A stretch of DNA of 64,000 nt from Corynebacterium doosanense CAU 212 = DSM 45436 (GCF_000767055.1 NZ_CP006764.1:558001-622000), one strand, 5' to 3'. Positions 48,836 through 58,824 are shown, counted from the stretch's first letter. The notes: a model not told the origin generated them from the sequence alone. Made by a program: numbers and translations.

Positions 48836-50674
48836 GTGAAAACTCAGGTGAGCAAGCCTCACTTCCCGGTACGCCGCGACAACTTCACGGCGGTCCCCTC
48901 CCGTAAGAAGGGGACCTACCCCTGGTGGCAGACGATGTGCCTGTCGGGCGTGGACTACTTCTCCACCCTCGGCTACCAGCCGGGCATCGCCCTGCTGGCC
49001 GCGGGCGCCCTGGCCCCGCTGGCCACCCTCATCCTCGTGGCGGTGACGCTCCTCGGCGCCGTCCCCGTCTACCGGGCGGTGGCCGCGAAGTCGCCGCACG
49101 GGCTGGGGTCGGTGGCGCTGGTGGAGAACATCGTCCACGGCTGGAAGGCCAAGTTCCTCATCCTCGTTCTCCTGGGCTTCGCGCTCACGGACTTCATGGT
49201 CACCATCACGCTCTCGTCCTCCGACGCCTCGGCGCACCTGCTGCACTCCACGTCCAGCCCCTGGCTCATCCCGCTCACGGTGGGGCTGATCGTCGTGCTG
49301 GCCGCCGTGTTCATGCGGGGATTCACCGAGGCGGTGTCCGTCGCGGTGGTCATCGTCGGCGTGTATCTCTCGCTGACCACCGTGGTCATCGCGGTGGCGA
49401 TGTACCACGTCGTCACCGACGGCGCGGTGGTGTCCGCGTGGTGGGCATCGCTGTGGCATTCCCAGGGCAACCCCTGGATGGTGCTGCTCGTGGCGGTCAT
49501 CGTCTTTCCCAAACTTGCCCTCGGCCTGTCGGGCTTTGAGACGGGCGTGTCGGTCATGCCGCTCATCCGGGCAGACAACCTGGAGCAGCGCATCCACCGG
49601 GGGAAGCTGCTGGTCACGGTCAGCGCCGCCATCATGAGCGTCTTCCTCATCTCCTCGGCCTTCGTGTGCGCGCTGCTCATTCCGGAAACGCAGTACAGCC
49701 CTGGCGGTGCCGCGGACGGCCGCGCCCTAGCCTATCTGGCGCAGCTCTACCTGGGGGATGCCTTCGGCCTCGTCTACGCCATCGCGTCGGTGGCCATCCT
49801 GTGGTTCGCGGGTGCCTCGGCGATGGCGGGCATGCTGGCGCTCATCCCGCGGTATCTCCCGCGCTACGGCATGGCGCCGGAGTGGGCGCGTCGCTCGCGC
49901 CCGATGGTCCTGCTGCTGTCGGCGCTGGCCATCGTCATCGTGCTCATCTTCCGCGCGGACGTGGACGCGCAGTCCGGGGCCTACGCCACCGGCGTCCTGG
50001 TGCTGCTGGTGTCGGGCGCGGTGAGTGTCGCCGTCCTGTCGGACCGGAAGCTGCTGCCCGTGCTCACCGCGCTCGTCCTCGGGGTGACGCTGCTGGCCAA
50101 CGTCGTCGAACGCCCGGACGGCCTGAAGGTCGCGGCCTTCTTCATCGCCGCCATCGTCGCGGTCTCGCTGTTCTCGCGGTGGCGCCGTGGTTATGAGCTT
50201 CGCGACGTCGGCGTCACCTTCAACCCCTCCGCCGAGCGCATCCTCCAGGCGCATTCCACGGGCTCCAGCCTGACCATCATCCCCTCCGCACCCGGGGGCG
50301 GCGACGCCAAGGTGCGGGGGATGCGGATGCGGGGCAGGGTGCGCGGCCCGGTCGTCCTGCTCGAGGTCACCCTCGTGGACCCCTCCTCCTACGCGGAGGA
50401 ACTGTGTGTGCGGGGTGGCAACGACGACGGCGTCCCGGTGTTACGGGTGGCTGCCCCCTCGGTGGCCAACGCCGTCGCGGTCATCGCGCTGCGCATCCAG
50501 GCGATGACCGGCATCACCCCCGATGTCTACTTCGAGTGGTCCAGCGGCAGCCCACTGCGTGAGGCCGCCCGGTATCTGTTCACCGGCCGGGGACAGAACG
50601 CCACGGCGACCCAGGAGATTCTGCGCCGAGCGGAGGCCGATGAGGACCGCCGCCCACGTATTCACGTGGACTAG
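48836..50674 (+). CDS. APC-superfamily permease
   Basis: 612 residues. About 12 membrane helices occupy residues 30-450, beginning [21 protein letters not shown], which resembles the first helix of amino acid-polyamine-cation permeases. A soluble C-terminal domain of about 150 residues follows. It imports an unknown amino acid or cation. It lies between guaB3 and guaA, the place where other actinobacteria have different inserts, so a purine role is not implied. TAGATT (48822-48827), eight bases before GTG 48836, suggests a leaderless mRNA. Confidence 0.8.
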   Translation: MKTQVSKPHFPVRRDNFTAVPSRKKGTYPWWQTMCLSGVDYFSTLGYQPGIALLAAGALAPLATLILVAVTLLGAVPVYRAVAAKSPHGLGSVALVENIVHGWKAKFLILVLLGFALTDFMVTITLSSSDASAHLLHSTSSPWLIPLTVGLIVVLAAVFMRGFTEAVSVAVVIVGVYLSLTTVVIAVAMYHVVTDGAVVSAWWASLWHSQGNPWMVLLVAVIVFPKLALGLSGFETGVSVMPLIRADNLEQRIHRGKLLVTVSAAIMSVFLISSAFVCALLIPETQYSPGGAADGRALAYLAQLYLGDAFGLVYAIASVAILWFAGASAMAGMLALIPRYLPRYGMAPEWARRSRPMVLLLSALAIVIVLIFRADVDAQSGAYATGVLVLLVSGAVSVAVLSDRKLLPVLTALVLGVTLLANVVERPDGLKVAAFFIAAIVAVSLFSRWRRGYELRDVGVTFNPSAERILQAHSTGSSLTIIPSAPGGGDAKVRGMRMRGRVRGPVVLLEVTLVDPSSYAEELCVRGGNDDGVPVLRVAAPSVANAVAVIALRIQAMTGITPDVYFEWSSGSPLREAARYLFTGRGQNATATQEILRRAEADEDRRPRIHVD

Positions 50675-50699
50675 CCTTCGCCGGGTAACATCACCGTTC

Positions 50700-52259
50700 G
50701 TGAGTGCGAATACGGTTTCAGTCCACCCAGTCCTCGTCGTCGATTTCGGCGCCCAGTATGCCCAGCTCATCGCCCGGCGTGTGCGTGAGGCCAACCTCTA
50801 TTCCGAGGTCATCCCGCATTCCGCGACCATCGAGGAGATTGTGGCCAAGGAGCCGGCGGCCATCATCCTCTCCGGCGGACCGTCGTCCGTGTACGCGGAC
50901 GAGGCGCCGGGAATTGACCCGCAGATCTTCGAGCTGGGCCTGCCCATCTTCGGCATCTGCTACGGCTTCCAGACCATGGCGAATGCGCTGGGTGGCACCG
51001 TCGCCAAGACCGGCGCCCGCGAGTACGGCCGCACCGAGCTGACGGCCGACGGCGGCGACCTGCACCGGGGGCTCGAGCCTGTGCACCAGGTGTGGATGAG
51101 TCACGGCGACTCCGTCACTGAGGCTCCCGAGGGGTTCACCGTCACGGCCACCTCCCCGGGCGCCCCGGTAGCGGCGTTCGAGAACGTGGACAAGAAGATG
51201 GCCGGCGTGCAGTACCACCCCGAGGTCGGCCACTCGCCGCACGGCCAGGAGGTGCTCACCCGCTTCCTTCACGAGATCGCCGGGCTCGAGCCCACGTGGA
51301 CCGCGGAGAACATTGCGGAGCAGCTTATCGACGACGTCCGCAACCAGATCGGTGACGGCTACGCCATCTGTGGTCTGTCCGGCGGCGTCGACTCCGCCGT
51401 GGCCGCCGCGATCGTCCAGCGTGCCATCGGCGACCGTCTCACCTGCGTCTTCGTCGACCATGGTCTGCTGCGCAAGTACGAGCGCGAGCAGGTGGAGACC
51501 GACTACGTCGCCGCCACCGACGTTCGCCTGATCACCGTCGACGAGTCGGAGGCGTTCCTGGCCAGGCTCAAGGGTGTGTCCGAGCCGGAGGCCAAGCGCA
51601 AGGCGATCGGTGCGGAGTTCATCAGGTCGTTTGAACGCGCCGTCGATAAGGCGCTGGAGGGACAGGACACCGCGTTCCTCGTGCAGGGCACGCTGTACCC
51701 GGACGTCGTGGAATCCGGCGGCGGTGCGGGCACGGCGAACATCAAGAGCCACCACAACGTCGGCGGACTGCCCGACGACGTCGAGTTCGAGCTGGTCGAG
51801 CCGCTGCGCCTGCTGTTCAAGGACGAGGTGCGTGCCGTCGGCCGCGAGCTGGGTCTGCCCGAGGCGATCGTCGGGCGTCAGCCCTTCCCGGGCCCGGGCC
51901 TGGGCATCCGCATCATCGGCGAGGTGACCAGGGAGCGCCTGGAGATTCTCCGCGACGCCGACTTCATCGCCCGCGAGGAGCTCACCCGGGCGGGTCTCGA
52001 CGGCGAGATCTGGCAGTGTCCCGTCGTGCTGCTCGCCGACGTGCGCTCCGTGGGTGTGCAGGGCGACGGCCGCACCTACGGCCACCCCGTCGTGCTGCGC
52101 CCGGTCTCCTCGGAGGACGCGATGACGGCCGACTGGTCGCGGGTGCCCTACGACGTGCTGGAGAGGATCTCCTCGCGCATCACCAACGAGGTCGAGGAGA
52201 TCAACCGCGTGGTGCTCGACGTGACCAGCAAGCCGCCGGGAACCATCGAGTGGGAGTGA
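50700..52259 (+). CDS. guaA: GMP synthase (glutamine-hydrolysing)
   Basis: 519 residues. It converts XMP to GMP. The glutaminase domain has the catalytic Cys in [19 protein letters not shown] and HGDSV; the ATP-pyrophosphatase motif is [11 protein letters not shown], and [10 protein letters not shown] and KPPGTIEWE close the dimerisation domain. GTG 50700 lies eight bases after TAACAT (50686-50691), so it is probably leaderless; the frame is open upstream to 50523 within the permease gene. Two GCTTATCGACG-type words lie inside it. Confidence 0.98.
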   Translation: MSANTVSVHPVLVVDFGAQYAQLIARRVREANLYSEVIPHSATIEEIVAKEPAAIILSGGPSSVYADEAPGIDPQIFELGLPIFGICYGFQTMANALGGTVAKTGAREYGRTELTADGGDLHRGLEPVHQVWMSHGDSVTEAPEGFTVTATSPGAPVAAFENVDKKMAGVQYHPEVGHSPHGQEVLTRFLHEIAGLEPTWTAENIAEQLIDDVRNQIGDGYAICGLSGGVDSAVAAAIVQRAIGDRLTCVFVDHGLLRKYEREQVETDYVAATDVRLITVDESEAFLARLKGVSEPEAKRKAIGAEFIRSFERAVDKALEGQDTAFLVQGTLYPDVVESGGGAGTANIKSHHNVGGLPDDVEFELVEPLRLLFKDEVRAVGRELGLPEAIVGRQPFPGPGLGIRIIGEVTRERLEILRDADFIAREELTRAGLDGEIWQCPVVLLADVRSVGVQGDGRTYGHPVVLRPVSSEDAMTADWSRVPYDVLERISSRITNEVEEINRVVLDVTSKPPGTIEWE

Positions 52260-52260
52260 C

Positions 52261-52803
52261 GTGCGGCTCTTCGCCTCGCTGAGCCCCTCGGAGGAGGCCC
52301 GGGAACACCTGGTCCGGGCTCTGCGCCCGATCCGCGCGGATCTGGGCACGGACCTGGCGTGGACTGATCCGGAGCAGTGGCACCTGACGCTCGCCTTCTA
52401 CGGCGAGCAGCCGGACGGCGCGGTCGACGACCTGCTGGCGCACCTGGCCAGGACCGACGCCCGGGCGATGACCCTCTCGCTCAAGGGGGCAGGGTCGTTC
52501 AACCGGAAGAACCTGTGGATCGGCGTCGGCGGGGAGACCCGCGAGCTGAAGCGCCTGATGGCGGAGTGTCTGCTGGACCCGTCGGAAAGCACCCGGCAAC
52601 GCGCGCACCTCACGGTGGCGCGCAACCGGGTGCGCGGGCGGGACTGGGATCCGTTTCTCGGCGACGTCGTGCACGCGCTGTCCGTGTACGAGGGGCCGGA
52701 GTTTCTCGCCGACCGCATCGACCTCGTGCGCTCGACCCTGGGGGCCGGGCGCAGTGGCGGGGCGCTGCACGAGACGGTGGGAAGTGTCAGTTTAGGCCGC
52801 TGA
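52261..52803 (+). CDS. thpR: RNA 2',3'-cyclic phosphodiesterase (2'-5' RNA ligase family)
   Basis: 180 residues. The two HxTx motifs of the 2H phosphoesterase family are H41-LTL and H116-LTV. It opens 2',3'-cyclic phosphate RNA ends. The start is GTG 52261, one base after the guaA stop, so it may be cotranscribed. Its last 17 bases overlap the convergent esrI gene. Confidence 0.92.
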   Translation: MRLFASLSPSEEAREHLVRALRPIRADLGTDLAWTDPEQWHLTLAFYGEQPDGAVDDLLAHLARTDARAMTLSLKGAGSFNRKNLWIGVGGETRELKRLMAECLLDPSESTRQRAHLTVARNRVRGRDWDPFLGDVVHALSVYEGPEFLADRIDLVRSTLGAGRSGGALHETVGSVSLGR

Positions 52804-54127
52804 CGTGCACCGGGCCGACGCCGCCGTCGATCCTGATGGTGAGCAGTTCGCCCTCCGCGTCCTCGTGGTAGGTGCCCTCGGTGCAGTTCGTGGCGCCGAG
52901 GCCGTCCTCGCAGACGAGCTCGACCGGGCCGCGGGGGAGAAGGACGGTCAGCGGGCCGACGCCGTGGTCGATCTCGACGGTGTGTTCCTTCTCCAGCGTG
53001 GGCAGGCGGCTGAAGTCGAAGGTGGCCGGGCCAGCCTCGCTGTCGTAGGTGTCCTGCAGCTGGTTCTCACTGGTGGGACGGGCGTCGGGGTCGATGAGCG
53101 GGGTGGTGATGGAGGCGGCTCCGTCGCCGGGGCCGTCGATAAGCGTGACCTTCAACGTCTCGCCCTCCGCTCCCGGGTTCCGGTTGCCGGGCGTGCACTC
53201 CCAGTCCGGCGCGTCGTCGCAGGAGACGGTGACGGGGATGTTTTCGGGCAGGACCAGCCGGAGATCCTGGTCGGTCGCCGTCGCGGTGACCTCCCGGTCC
53301 TCCGTGAGTGCGGGCAGGTGGGAGAGGTCGAGGGTCAGCGGCTGATCGCCGGTCTGGTAGCTCGCGGAGAGTTCCTCGGCGGAGGTGGGGGTGATGGTCT
53401 CGCGGCCGGTGTCGCCGGTGAGGAGCCACAGGAACCCGCCCGCCGCGCCGACCAGCGCGACGACCAGCACGGTGATGCCGAACCCGCCGAGGACCCAGGC
53501 CCACACGCTGGTCTTCTTCCGGGCAGGCTCCGGGGCGGGAGGCTCCGGGAGATGCCAGGCGAAGGGGGCGGTGCCCAGCGGATCCCACGCCGGCGGGGCC
53601 GGCTGCGGGTTCATCGAGGTGTAGGCGGAGAGGTTCACGCTCTGCCCGGAATCCTCGCCGGGAAGCAGCCCGGCGGGGGGCTCCGGGAGGCGCTGGTGCA
53701 GGCCGTACCAGGCGAGCAGCAGCAGGGCGATGGCGATGATCGCGGTGGAGCCGAGGTAGTCGCTGTCCCAGACGGTGAAGAGGCCCGAGAGGAGAATGAA
53801 GCCGATGAGCAGCCACCAGCCAGCGGGGCGCTCCCCACGCTCCTGCTCGGTGAGCTGATCCTTCCGGCGGAAGACGGCCTGTGCGGGGGAGGTGGTCATG
53901 CCGTAGCGCGGCATGCACATCCAGGCCAGGAGATAGGCGGCGATGCCTCCGCCGACGGCCAGGGCGGTGACGACGAAAGCGATGCGGACGAGGGTGGGAT
54001 CGATCTGGTAGCGGACGCCGATGCCCTCGCAGACGCCGGCCACGTAGCTTCTGCCACCCTGGTCCTTGCGTATACGGGGTGGGCGGGTCTCCCACATGCG
54101 GTTGACGGTGTCGGTGAAGGTGCTCAT
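52787..54127 (-). CDS. esrI: PspC-domain membrane protein, EsrI-like inhibitor of EsrSR
   Basis: 446 residues from ATG 54127 (ATG 54136 is also possible). An N-terminal PspC domain (RSYVAGVCEGIGVRYQIDPT) is followed by about four membrane helices and a C-terminal beta-rich extracytoplasmic part of two similar repeats (SATFDFSRLP-like; LTLDLSHLPAL). It is divergent from a sensor kinase and its regulator. This arrangement matches the C. glutamicum EsrISR three-component envelope-stress system, in which EsrI keeps the kinase off, like LiaF. Confidence 0.85.
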   Translation of the reverse strand: MSTFTDTVNRMWETRPPRIRKDQGGRSYVAGVCEGIGVRYQIDPTLVRIAFVVTALAVGGGIAAYLLAWMCMPRYGMTTSPAQAVFRRKDQLTEQERGERPAGWWLLIGFILLSGLFTVWDSDYLGSTAIIAIALLLLAWYGLHQRLPEPPAGLLPGEDSGQSVNLSAYTSMNPQPAPPAWDPLGTAPFAWHLPEPPAPEPARKKTSVWAWVLGGFGITVLVVALVGAAGGFLWLLTGDTGRETITPTSAEELSASYQTGDQPLTLDLSHLPALTEDREVTATATDQDLRLVLPENIPVTVSCDDAPDWECTPGNRNPGAEGETLKVTLIDGPGDGAASITTPLIDPDARPTSENQLQDTYDSEAGPATFDFSRLPTLEKEHTVEIDHGVGPLTVLLPRGPVELVCEDGLGATNCTEGTYHEDAEGELLTIRIDGGVGPVHVSGLN

Positions 54128-54250
54128 GGCATTCATTCTGTCGGCGACGCGGCGCAGGCGGAATCGGGAAAGGCCCTGATCTTTCGGGACCCCCGGACCT
54201 CAGGGTCGTCCCCGATGTGCCGGGGGTTGTCCCGTGGCACCATATCGGGC

Positions 54251-55423
54251 ATGACTTCCCCGTACGTGCCCGAGATCCCCCGGGCCTATCCCGTCTTCGT
54301 GCGCTCGAAGAAACACAGTGTGCTGGCAGGTGTCGCCTCGGGGTTGGCCGGCCACCTGGGCGTGGATGTCTTCTACGTCCGGATGGCGTTGCTGGCCGGG
54401 ACGCTGATCTCCGGGCTGGGGGTGTTCGTCTATGCCGGGCTGTGGATCTTCACCACCGCGTCAGAGGAGGCGCCGGAACCGCCGGACAGCCGGAAGCTCA
54501 AGCCGTCGACGAACCTGGCGCTGGCCGGGCTCGGTGTGCTCGCCGCGTTGTTGTCCGCGCTGTTTTTCTCCGGCGGGTCGGTGGCGCTGGTCATTCCGCT
54601 GGTCGTGGTGGGCGTGGGTGCCTTCCTCGCCTGGCAGGCGTATGACCGCGGCGCGTCGAGCGGAGTCGGCGTGGTGGCCTTCTTCGTGGGCGCGGGCCTG
54701 GTCATCGGTGGCCTGGGCGTCACCATCGTGTGGTGGGACACCGGCGGAATGGCGGGTTCGCTGGCCGCGGTGGTGCTCACCCTGGCCGGGGTCGTTGTGC
54801 TTGCTGGTCCCGCGGCGCTGCGGCTGTGGGAGTCCGCCGCGTCCTCCCGGGCGGAGAAGGTCGCCGCGGAGGAGCGGGCGGAGATCGCCGCGCGCCTGCA
54901 CGATTCGGTGCTGCAGACCCTGGCGTTGATCCAGAAGCGTGCGGAGGATCCGGACGAGGTGGCCCGGCTGGCCCGCGGGCAGGAGCGGGAGCTGCGGGGA
55001 TGGCTCTTCGACGCCGGGGAGAAGAAGAACGAGCAGACGGTGCTGGCGGCGGTGGATAAGGCGGCCGGCGAGGTGGAGGACATGTTCGGTGTGCGCATCG
55101 CGCCGGTGACGGTCGGCGAGGACCGGCCGCTGGACGAGACGGGCAAGGCCCTGGTCATGGCCGCGCGAGAGGCGATGGTCAACGCCGCCAAACATGCGGG
55201 GGTGGACACCGTCGACGTCTACGCGGAGCTGGTCGGCGGGGAGCTGTCCGTCTTCGTGCGCGACCGCGGACGGGGGTTCGATCCGGCTTCGGTGCCGGGG
55301 GACCGCCACGGCATCGCCGACTCCATCGTCGCCCGGGTGGAGAAGGCCGGTGGGCAGGCGAGCGTGACCTCCGCGCCGGGGGAGGGCACGGAGGTGGTGC
55401 TCACGCTAACGTGTGGTTCATGA
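54251..55423 (+). CDS. esrS: PspC-domain sensor histidine kinase EsrS-like
   Basis: 390 residues from ATG 54251; the long upstream frame is only the antisense of esrI. A PspC domain (KKHSVLAGVASGLAGHLGVD) and about five membrane helices are followed by a HisKA_3 dimerisation region with the phospho-acceptor in RLHDSVLQTLALIQ (about residue 216), and an ATPase domain (MAAREAMVNAAKHAG; RGRGFDP; HGIADSI). It lacks a large outside sensor domain, so sensing is probably inside the membrane or through EsrI. The stop overlaps esrR as ATGA. Confidence 0.9.
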   Translation: MTSPYVPEIPRAYPVFVRSKKHSVLAGVASGLAGHLGVDVFYVRMALLAGTLISGLGVFVYAGLWIFTTASEEAPEPPDSRKLKPSTNLALAGLGVLAALLSALFFSGGSVALVIPLVVVGVGAFLAWQAYDRGASSGVGVVAFFVGAGLVIGGLGVTIVWWDTGGMAGSLAAVVLTLAGVVVLAGPAALRLWESAASSRAEKVAAEERAEIAARLHDSVLQTLALIQKRAEDPDEVARLARGQERELRGWLFDAGEKKNEQTVLAAVDKAAGEVEDMFGVRIAPVTVGEDRPLDETGKALVMAAREAMVNAAKHAGVDTVDVYAELVGGELSVFVRDRGRGFDPASVPGDRHGIADSIVARVEKAGGQASVTSAPGEGTEVVLTLTCGS

Positions 55424-56067
55424 GAGTCTTCCTGGTCGATGATCACAGCGTCTTCCGCGCCGGCGTGCGCGCCGAGCTCGCCGGACGGGTGGAGGTGGTG
55501 GGCGACGCCGGAACCGTGGCCGACGCCATCGCCGGGATCAGGGAGACCACCCCGGATGTCGTGCTTCTCGACGTCCACATGCCCGACGGTGGCGGCGTGG
55601 CCGTCCTGCGTTCCGCGCCGGGCCCGCAGTACCTCGCGCTGAGCGTCTCCGACGCCGCCGAGGACGTCATCTCGCTCATCCGGGCCGGCGCGCGCGGCTA
55701 CGTGACCAAGAACATCGAGGGCTCTGAGCTGGCCGAGGCCATCGCCCGGGTCCACGGCGGCGACGCCTACTTCTCGCCGCGGCTGGCCGGATTCGTGCTC
55801 GACGCGTTCTCCGGCGGCGACGTGGTGGAGGATCCCGTGGGAGAGCCGACGAAGATCGACGACCCCGCCGTGGACGCCCTGACCCGCCGCGAGCTGGAGG
55901 TGCTGCGCCTGCTGGCGCGGGGGTACACCTACCGGGAGATCGGCAAGCAGCTGTTCATCTCCATCAAGACCGTGGAGACCCACGCCTCGAACATCCTGCG
56001 CAAGACGCAGCAGTCGAACCGCCACCAGCTGACCCGGTGGGCGAACACCCACGGGCTGGGGGATTAG
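55420..56067 (+). CDS. esrR: NarL/LuxR-type response regulator EsrR-like
   Basis: 215 residues. The receiver domain has the acidic pair VDDH (9-11), the phosphorylation Asp in VVLLDVHMPDGGG (about residue 51) and the switch Ser/Lys (SVSD; VTKN). The LuxR-type helix-turn-helix is at about 148-205 (LTRRELEVLRLLARGYTYREI; FISIKTVETHASNILRK). It should activate envelope-stress genes and autoregulate esrI/esrSR. ATG 55420 overlaps the kinase stop. Confidence 0.93.
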   Translation: MRVFLVDDHSVFRAGVRAELAGRVEVVGDAGTVADAIAGIRETTPDVVLLDVHMPDGGGVAVLRSAPGPQYLALSVSDAAEDVISLIRAGARGYVTKNIEGSELAEAIARVHGGDAYFSPRLAGFVLDAFSGGDVVEDPVGEPTKIDDPAVDALTRRELEVLRLLARGYTYREIGKQLFISIKTVETHASNILRKTQQSNRHQLTRWANTHGLGD

Positions 56068-56070
56068 GCC

Positions 56071-56493
56071 TCAGGCGTACGCGAGCCTGCGCGAGCCGTC
56101 GATATGCGGCAGGAGCAGGGAGGCGGCGCCGAAGAGGACCAGCCAGACCAGGAAGCTTCCCCACACGGGGAAGGTGAACACCACGGCGGCCATGAGCAGG
56201 GCCCACCACACCATGAGCGGAACCAGCTGACCGACGCTCGGGGTGGTGGAGACGTGGTGGGCGTGTGCGTAGGCGCGCAGTTCCCGCCGGTAGGGGTGGC
56301 GCAGCACGATGACCACCGCGGCCACGACGCATCCCAGAGCGAGGGGGACGGCGACCGGGAAGCCCATGCCCGTGGTGAGCACGGCGACGGAGAACGCGGC
56401 GAACGCGGAGGCCGCGATCCTGACCCCGGGAGGCGTGGGAACGGGAGTTTTCCGGGTACGGAAGTCGCGGTAGGCGTCGGCGGGGGAAGTCAT
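56071..56493 (-). CDS. Small membrane protein of unknown function
   Basis: 140 residues with four hydrophobic segments in two pairs (about 30-70 and 95-130). No known domain. It is convergent with esrR, ending three bases after it, and divergent from imuA. TAGGGT (56502-56507 on the minus strand), eight bases before ATG 56493, supports this start and a leaderless mRNA. A link to EsrSR is possible only from its place. Confidence 0.75.
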   Translation of the reverse strand: MTSPADAYRDFRTRKTPVPTPPGVRIAASAFAAFSVAVLTTGMGFPVAVPLALGCVVAAVVIVLRHPYRRELRAYAHAHHVSTTPSVGQLVPLMVWWALLMAAVVFTFPVWGSFLVWLVLFGAASLLLPHIDGSRRLAYA

Positions 56494-56548
56494 GCTGGTC
56501 AACCCTAACAGTTGACGCGGGCGGCGACGCGGAGCATACTTTCAACCC

Positions 56549-57202
56549 ATGAGGGGAACGTCTGTTCGAAAAGACCTGTCCGGGCTGGATCGCCTGGGAC
56601 AGATCGACGAGCTGCGCGCCCGCATGCAGGCGGTCACCGGGGTGGTCCCGGAAAAGCAGTCTGCGCCGGAGGAGGATGACGCCCTCGACGTGGGACTTCC
56701 CCTGCGTATCCCCCGTCGGGCGGTCACGGAGATCAGTGACTGCCCGGCGCTCGTCGTCGATCTGCTGGCCAAGGTTACCGCCGCCGGCGGACACGTCGGC
56801 GTCGTGAGCTGGCCGCAGCTCTCTCTCGCGGCAATCGAACACCTGGACAAGGTCATTGCCGTGCCCGATCCGGGGCCGGACCCGCTGGGCATCACCTCCG
56901 TGCTCGTGGAGGGGCTCGATCTTGTCGTGCACCACAGCGCGGTGGAACTCAACCTCTCCCCGGTCCGCGCCCGCCCGCTCACCGGCCGACTGCGCGGCGG
57001 GGAGGCCGCGCTCCTGCTGGTGGGCCTGCACGCGCCGTCGCCGGCGCTGCGTATCGACGCCCGGGTCTCCACCTACCGCGGCATCGGCCGGGGGACGGGA
57101 CGCATCAGCGGCATGGACATCGACGTGTCCATGACGGCGAAGGCGGAGAAGGTGCGCACCACGGTTGTCGTGGGGCAGCGGCCCCACCTGCGGGCGGTGT
57201 GA
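56549..57202 (+). CDS. imuA: ImuA-type protein of translesion synthesis
   Basis: 217 residues. It resembles actinobacterial ImuA' (Rv3395c position), a distant RecA-fold protein that works with ImuB and DnaE2 in error-prone repair. LRARMQAVTGVV near the N-terminus, a core with HVGVVSWPQLSLAAIE, and the gene pair with imuB support this; no intact Walker A motif is seen. A CATACT -10 box (56535-56540) is eight bases before ATG 56549, and an SOS box overlaps codons 2-7. Confidence 0.85.
   Translation: MRGTSVRKDLSGLDRLGQIDELRARMQAVTGVVPEKQSAPEEDDALDVGLPLRIPRRAVTEISDCPALVVDLLAKVTAAGGHVGVVSWPQLSLAAIEHLDKVIAVPDPGPDPLGITSVLVEGLDLVVHHSAVELNLSPVRARPLTGRLRGGEAALLLVGLHAPSPALRIDARVSTYRGIGRGTGRISGMDIDVSMTAKAEKVRTTVVVGQRPHLRAV
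56554..56569 (+). promoter_or_regulatory. LexA/SOS box in the imuA start region
   Basis: GGGAAC-GTCT-GTTCGA against the actinobacterial palindrome TCGAAC-N4-GTTCGA: 10 of 12 fixed bases match (the right half is perfect). It lies just downstream of the predicted transcription start, so LexA bound here would block the polymerase. Confidence 0.75.
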
Positions 57203-57203
57203 C

Positions 57204-58721
57204 ATGGAGGTTGCCGCCCTGTGGTTTCCCGACTGGCCCGTCCAGGCGGCGCGCCTGGAGGACGAGATCACCGGCCCGCTCGCCGTCGCCGCCCACCACC
57301 GGATCCGGGTGTGCTCCGCGGATGCCCGCCCCCTCGGCGTGCGCCGGGGCATGAAGGTGCGGCAGGCGCAGGCGCTGTGCCCGTCGTTGACCGTGGTCGA
57401 CGACGATCCGGAGCGGGATGCGCGGGTGTTCGCCCCGGTGGCGGACGGGCTGGATGATGTGGCGTCGTCCATCGAGATCCTGCGTCCGGGACTGGTCATC
57501 GTGGATGCCGGGGCGGCGCGGCGTTTCCACGGGGAGCGGGCCACGGAGATGCTCATCGACGCCGCCGCGCGCCGGGGCATCGATGTCTTCACCGGGGTGG
57601 CCGGGGAGATCGCCACCGCGGTCATCGCCGCGCGCCGGGGTGCCGTCGTGACCGACTCACGGGAGTTCCTGGCCGACCAGCCGGTGCGTGTCCTCACGGC
57701 CGAGGAGGCCCTGGGATGCGACCCGGACGTGGTGGCCACCCTGGCGCAGCTCGGGGTGGCCACGCTGGGTGATCTCGCCGATCTTCCCTCCGCGGCGGTG
57801 GCCTCCCGCTTCGGGGTCGCGGGCCAGCGGTGCCACCGCATCGCCCGGGCGGAACCGGACCGGCGGGTGGCACCCGAGCTGCCCGTCGCCGACCTGACGG
57901 TGGCCATTGCCCCGGAGGATCCGATCGAGCGTGTCGACGAGGCCGCGTTCCTCGCCCGCGCGCTGGCGGCGCAGCTCCACGAACGCCTGGGCCGGGCGGC
58001 GCTGGCCTGCCAGCGTCTGCGGGTGCGCGTGGAGCTCGGCGACGGCACCGTCCTGGAACGGGTCTGGCGCACGCGGGAAGCGTTGACGGAGGCGGCGACC
58101 GCCGACAGGGTCCGCTGGCAGCTCGACGGCTGGCTCACCGCCGGGGGCGCGGGCGCGATCCACCGCCTCGAGCTCACCCCTCTGGAGGCGGGGCCGCCCG
58201 AGGCCACCCAGCTGTGGGGCGCGGCGGCCTCGGGCCAGCGGGCACGTCGGGTCATCGAGCGGGTGCAGTCGAGCCTGGGTATTGACGCGGTGGTCCAGCC
58301 CCGTGCCGTCGGAGGCAGGGGAGTGGCCGAGCGAATTGAGCTGGTTCCCTACGGGGAGATCCGGGAGCCGGCCCGGCAGGCCAGCTGGCCCGGGCGTCTC
58401 CCCGCGCCGCTGCCTGCCCGGCTGGGCGGGGGGCCGGCGCACCCGTCGGCCAGGATCCGGCTCATCACCGCGGAGGCGGCGGATGTCTACGTCACCGCGG
58501 AGGCGCTGCTCAGTGCCGCGCCCTACGCGTTGGGCTGGGGCAAGGACAGGTTTGTCGTCGTGGGGTGGGCCGGCCCGTGGCCCGTCGGCGGACGGTGGTG
58601 GGCGGGGGAGAATCATCTCGCCCGCCTGCAGGTGGTGGGGATGGACGCGGAGGACCGTGCGCGGGCGTGGCTACTGCTCTGGGTGCGCCGGCAGTGGCGG
58701 GTCGAGGCGACCTACGCGTAA
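57204..58721 (+). CDS. imuB: ImuB, Y-family polymerase-like translesion protein
   Basis: 505 residues from ATG 57204, one base after the imuA stop. It has the Y-family fold (VAALWFPDWPVQAARLE; RRGMKVRQAQALCPSL; VFTGVAGEIATAVIAA; GDLADLPSAAVASRFG), but the first motif has WFPDWP instead of the metal-binding D-x-D. It therefore probably acts not as a polymerase but as an adaptor between the beta clamp and DnaE2, as in mycobacteria. No clear beta-clamp motif was assigned by eye. Confidence 0.92.
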   Translation: MEVAALWFPDWPVQAARLEDEITGPLAVAAHHRIRVCSADARPLGVRRGMKVRQAQALCPSLTVVDDDPERDARVFAPVADGLDDVASSIEILRPGLVIVDAGAARRFHGERATEMLIDAAARRGIDVFTGVAGEIATAVIAARRGAVVTDSREFLADQPVRVLTAEEALGCDPDVVATLAQLGVATLGDLADLPSAAVASRFGVAGQRCHRIARAEPDRRVAPELPVADLTVAIAPEDPIERVDEAAFLARALAAQLHERLGRAALACQRLRVRVELGDGTVLERVWRTREALTEAATADRVRWQLDGWLTAGGAGAIHRLELTPLEAGPPEATQLWGAAASGQRARRVIERVQSSLGIDAVVQPRAVGGRGVAERIELVPYGEIREPARQASWPGRLPAPLPARLGGGPAHPSARIRLITAEAADVYVTAEALLSAAPYALGWGKDRFVVVGWAGPWPVGGRWWAGENHLARLQVVGMDAEDRARAWLLLWVRRQWRVEATYA

Positions 58722-58727
58722 AATAAC

Positions 58728-58743
58728 ACGAACAAACTTTCGA
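58728..58743 (+). promoter_or_regulatory. SOS-like box upstream of HNH gene
   Basis: ACGAAC-AAAC-TTTCGA: 10 of 12 fixed bases match TCGAAC-N4-GTTCGA. It lies immediately upstream of the -35 box at 58751, a position where LexA could compete with RNA polymerase. Confidence 0.55.
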
Positions 58744-58750
58744 AAAAGTA

Positions 58751-58780
58751 TTGACGGTCGACCGGTCATGCAGGTAGGTT
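58751..58780 (+). promoter_or_regulatory. Promoter of the HNH endonuclease gene
   Basis: TTGACG (58751-58756), 18-base spacer, TAGGTT (58775-58780), in an A/T-rich stretch unlike its surroundings. It gives a leader of about 40 bases to ATG 58825. Confidence 0.7.
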
Positions 58781-58824
58781 TAGTGGCGATAGAAGGAAAG
58801 ATAGAACACTGATTCGGGGGGATC

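Noticed and set aside
52805..54250. Upstream extension of the esrS frame (872 codons in total)
   Set aside because: The first ~480 codons are antisense to esrI and do not resemble a kinase; the PspC domain starts at ATG 54251.
55964..58255. 763-codon open frame on the minus strand
   Set aside because: Antisense to imuB, imuA and parts of neighbours; low-complexity R/S/A composition and no motifs.
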